Source of the DNA: an uncultured Coriobacteriaceae bacterium
GTDB lineage: Bacteria; Actinomycetota; Coriobacteriia; Coriobacteriales; Coriobacteriaceae
DNA length: 64,000 nucleotides
Reading direction: 5' to 3'
Assembly: GCA_944321435.1 (NCBI GenBank)
Contig: CALULH010000001.1
Coordinates: 1-64,000 of the forward strand
A model generated the notes under the pieces. The model saw only the letters and a list, made by a program, of their open reading frames with translations, had not been told where the DNA came from and ran no database searches. This document shows, piece after piece, positions 61,837-64,000 of this stretch. Within the stretch, counting starts at the first letter, position 1. Each line of letters opens with the position of its first letter. The translations under genes were made by a program, and so were the position numbers.

Positions 61837-62784
61837 ATGTCCTTCACCGCTGAGGTCCGCGACGAGCTCGCCCGCGTCGAGCCGTCGTGCAACTACTGCA
61901 ACCTGGCCACGCTCGCGGCGCTCGCGCGCGTGTGCGGCACCATCACCTACGGGGGGCCGGGGCATTACCGGCTGCAGGTGGCCACCGAGACCGGCGCGGT
62001 GGCGCGCACCATGCTGGGGCTCACCCACAAGGTGCTCAAGCTCCAAACCGAGTTCACCGTGCGCCGCTCCGTGCTGCACAAGGCGCGCAACTACCTCATC
62101 GTCCTGCCCGACCAGCCTCAGCTTGACAAGGCGCTCGTGCTCCTGGGCGTGCTCGACCGCTCCTTCGCACTCGTGCCGGGCCTGCCGCGGCACCTCCTGC
62201 GCCGGGCCTGCTGCCGGCGCTCCTACGTGCGTGGCGCGCTTATCGCCGGCGGCTTCATAGCCGACCCCAAGGGGGACTTCCACCTGGAGATCGCCGTTTC
62301 GGGCGAGCAATACGCCCACGAGCTCGCCGAGTTGGTGTCCGAGCTCGGGGTGCGCGCCCGCGTGAACCGCCGCCGCGGGGCCTACGCCGTCTACGTCAAG
62401 AGCGCCGACGACATAAAGCGCCTGCTCGAGGTGCTGGGCGCGCGCCGCTCCATCGACGAGATCGATGCCGCGCGGGCCGTGAAGTCGGTGAAGAACGACG
62501 TCAACCGCCGCATCAACGCCGAGATGGCCAACCAGGTGCGCACGTCGGCGGCGGCCCAGGGGCAGCTCGACCTCATCGACAAGATCGAGCGCCAGGGTCT
62601 CTACGACGGCCTTTCGCCCGCGCTCAAGAGCTTCTGCGCGCTGCGCCGCGCCTACCCCGAGCTCAGCCTGCGCGAGCTGGGCGACCAAGCCACGCCAAAG
62701 CTCTCCAAATCGGCCCTCTACCACCGCGTCCAGCGCCTTGAGAAAATCGTTGCGGAAGCGGGGCAAGAGGCGGGGGAGAGCTGA
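61837..62784 (+). CDS. whiA: DNA-binding protein WhiA
   Basis: The 315-residue protein has two LAGLIDADG-like homing-endonuclease-derived repeats (RRSYVRGALIAGGFIADPKG at about 128-147; HELAELVSELGVRARVNRRRG) lacking nuclease residues, and a C-terminal helix-turn-helix (LRELGDQATPKLSKSALYHR, about 276-295). WhiA is a conserved regulator of division genes including ftsZ in Actinobacteria and of chromosome segregation in Firmicutes. It follows rapZ with GAGGGGCG upstream. Confidence 0.94.
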   Translation: MSFTAEVRDELARVEPSCNYCNLATLAALARVCGTITYGGPGHYRLQVATETGAVARTMLGLTHKVLKLQTEFTVRRSVLHKARNYLIVLPDQPQLDKALVLLGVLDRSFALVPGLPRHLLRRACCRRSYVRGALIAGGFIADPKGDFHLEIAVSGEQYAHELAELVSELGVRARVNRRRGAYAVYVKSADDIKRLLEVLGARRSIDEIDAARAVKSVKNDVNRRINAEMANQVRTSAAAQGQLDLIDKIERQGLYDGLSPALKSFCALRRAYPELSLRELGDQATPKLSKSALYHRVQRLEKIVAEAGQEAGES

Positions 62785-63073
62785 GCCCCGGGAAGGGCGA
62801 GGGGTTCTAACGAGCGCGTCGGTGCGCGAGAGAAGCGACATACCCGGCCCTTATGCCGACGGGACCGGGCGTCCAAGAGCAGCGGGAAGGCAGTCCGAAC
62901 TTCTCGCAGGATTAAGCGCTTTACCAAACGCTTGCACCGCACGCCGAAGATATTCTCACTTTTGAAGACATGATGCTGAAAAAAGGGGTACACTCGTTCA
63001 CGTGTGGTTAACTGAGGCCTCGAAGCGGGTTGAGGATGATCCGCAGCGTCGTGGTCTCGCGAAAGGAGACACA

Positions 63074-64000
63074 ATGGCAGTAAAGGTTGCTATTAACGGC
63101 TTCGGCCGCATCGGCCGTCTGGCGTTCCGTCAGATGTTCGGTCATGAGGGCTCCGAGATCGTTGCCATCAACGACCTCACCTCGCCGGACATGCTCGCGT
63201 ACCTTCTGAAGTATGACTCCACGCAGGGCAACTACGCTCGCGATCACGAGATCACCTCTGACGAGGACTCCATCACCGTTGACGGCAAGAAGATCACCAT
63301 CTACAAGGAGGCCGACGCCAAGAACCTCCCGTGGGGCGAGCTCGGCGTTGACGTCGTCCTCGAGTGCACCGGCTTCTACACCTCCAAGGCCAAGGCCCAG
63401 GCCCACATCGACGCTGGCGCCAAGAAGGTCGTCATCTCCGCTCCGGCCGGCAACGACCTGCCCACTATCGTCTACAACGTCAACCATGAGACGCTGACCG
63501 CCGATGACAACATCATCTCCGCGGCTTCCTGCACCACCAACTGCCTCGCGCCGATGGCCAAGGGTCTGAACGACTTCGCCCCCATCGTGTCCGGCATCAT
63601 GACCACCATCCACGCCTGGACCGGCGACCAGATGCCGCTCGACGGCCCGCAGCGCAAGGGCAACAAGCGTCGCAGCCGCGCCTGCGCCGTCAACATCGTC
63701 CCCAACTCCACCGGTGCCGCCAAGGCCATCGGCCTGGTGCTCCCCGAGCTCAACGGCAAGCTTATCGGTGCCGCCCAGCGCGTTCCCACCCCCACCGGCT
63801 CGCTGACCAACCTCTACGCCGTCGTTGACAAGAAGGTCACCGTCGACGAGGTCAACGCCGCTATGAAGGCTTACGCCGAGTCCATCCCGGATACCTTCGC
63901 CTACAACGAGGACGACATCGTCTCCACCGACATCATCGGCGAGACCCACGGCTCGATCTTCGACGCCACCCAGACCATGTGCAACGATCTCGGCAACGGT
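63074..64000 (+). CDS. gap: Glyceraldehyde-3-phosphate dehydrogenase (3' end outside the window)
   Basis: The first 309 residues are visible. The NAD-binding pattern [17 protein letters not shown] is at 6-22, Asp34 in AINDL points to NAD specificity, and the catalytic Cys153 sits in [12 protein letters not shown]. The S-loop region reads [20 protein letters not shown], followed by [20 protein letters not shown]. The enzyme makes 1,3-bisphosphoglycerate in glycolysis. The ATG has AAAGGAG upstream and codon use is very biased, as expected of a highly expressed gene. A promoter with TACACT near 62990 is possible. Confidence 0.96.
   Translation, partial: MAVKVAINGFGRIGRLAFRQMFGHEGSEIVAINDLTSPDMLAYLLKYDSTQGNYARDHEITSDEDSITVDGKKITIYKEADAKNLPWGELGVDVVLECTGFYTSKAKAQAHIDAGAKKVVISAPAGNDLPTIVYNVNHETLTADDNIISAASCTTNCLAPMAKGLNDFAPIVSGIMTTIHAWTGDQMPLDGPQRKGNKRRSRACAVNIVPNSTGAAKAIGLVLPELNGKLIGAAQRVPTPTGSLTNLYAVVDKKVTVDEVNAAMKAYAESIPDTFAYNEDDIVSTDIIGETHGSIFDATQTMCNDLGNG

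Overview
The window looks like a chromosomal piece of a high-GC Gram-positive actinomycete of the class Coriobacteriia, probably close to Collinsella. I infer this from the high GC with strong G/C third-position bias, the actinobacterial division genes (WhiA, SepF, DivIVA/Wag31 next to ftsZ, no ftsA), the actinobacterial form of RapZ, and the sialic-acid locus. The assignment rests on recognising protein sequences, not on a database search.

Layout. (1) 0-7.2 kb is an accessory region of visibly lower GC. It holds the end of an IS21-like element abutting a truncated IS256-family transposase, a one-polypeptide GmrSD-like (DUF262/DUF1524) restriction protein, a divergent 1222-residue STAND-like ATPase with an N-terminal nuclease-like domain, and a truncated Fic protein with its own operator-like repeats. 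This looks like an anti-phage defence island. (2) 7.3-11.7 kb carries small regulators and stress genes: MarR plus a YczE-like membrane protein, DUF1810, an SRAP/YedK DNA-crosslink protein, HxlR and a flavodoxin-fold oxidoreductase. A roughly 430 bp block between the last two is packed with inverted repeats. (3) 11.9-14.6 kb is polA.

(4) 15.1-35.5 kb is the division and cell-wall (dcw) cluster: mraZ, rsmH, ftsL-like, ftsI, murF, mraY, murD, ftsW, murG, murC, murB, ftsQ, ftsZ, pgeF/ylmD, yggS/ylmE, sepF, ylmG, divIVA. murE and ftsA are absent. The place murE usually occupies holds an intergenic block with two perfect, interlocked inverted repeats. (5) 35.5-45.9 kb is housekeeping: RNase P RNA, a Pit phosphate transporter with its DUF47 partner, YigZ, a HAD phosphatase, a C1 aminopeptidase, an AEC carrier, a CCA-adding enzyme, a glutamate-cysteine ligase, tRNA-Gln(CUG), tRNA-Glu(CUC) and a YbaK deacylase. 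(6) 46.1-50.6 kb has murJ with a long disordered N-terminus, then uvrC.

(7) 50.6-59.6 kb is a probable sialic-acid uptake and breakdown locus. Four phased ACTGGT repeats precede an ABC transporter (Tat-exported lipoprotein, permease, permease-ATPase fusion, ATPase), followed by NanA-like lyase, ROK kinase (NanK-like) and NanE. Import of N-acetylneuraminate, cleavage to ManNAc and pyruvate, phosphorylation and epimerisation to GlcNAc-6-P would all be encoded here; NagA, NagB and the regulator are not in the window. (8) 59.7-64 kb has a Gfo/Idh/MocA oxidoreductase, rapZ, whiA and the start of gap.
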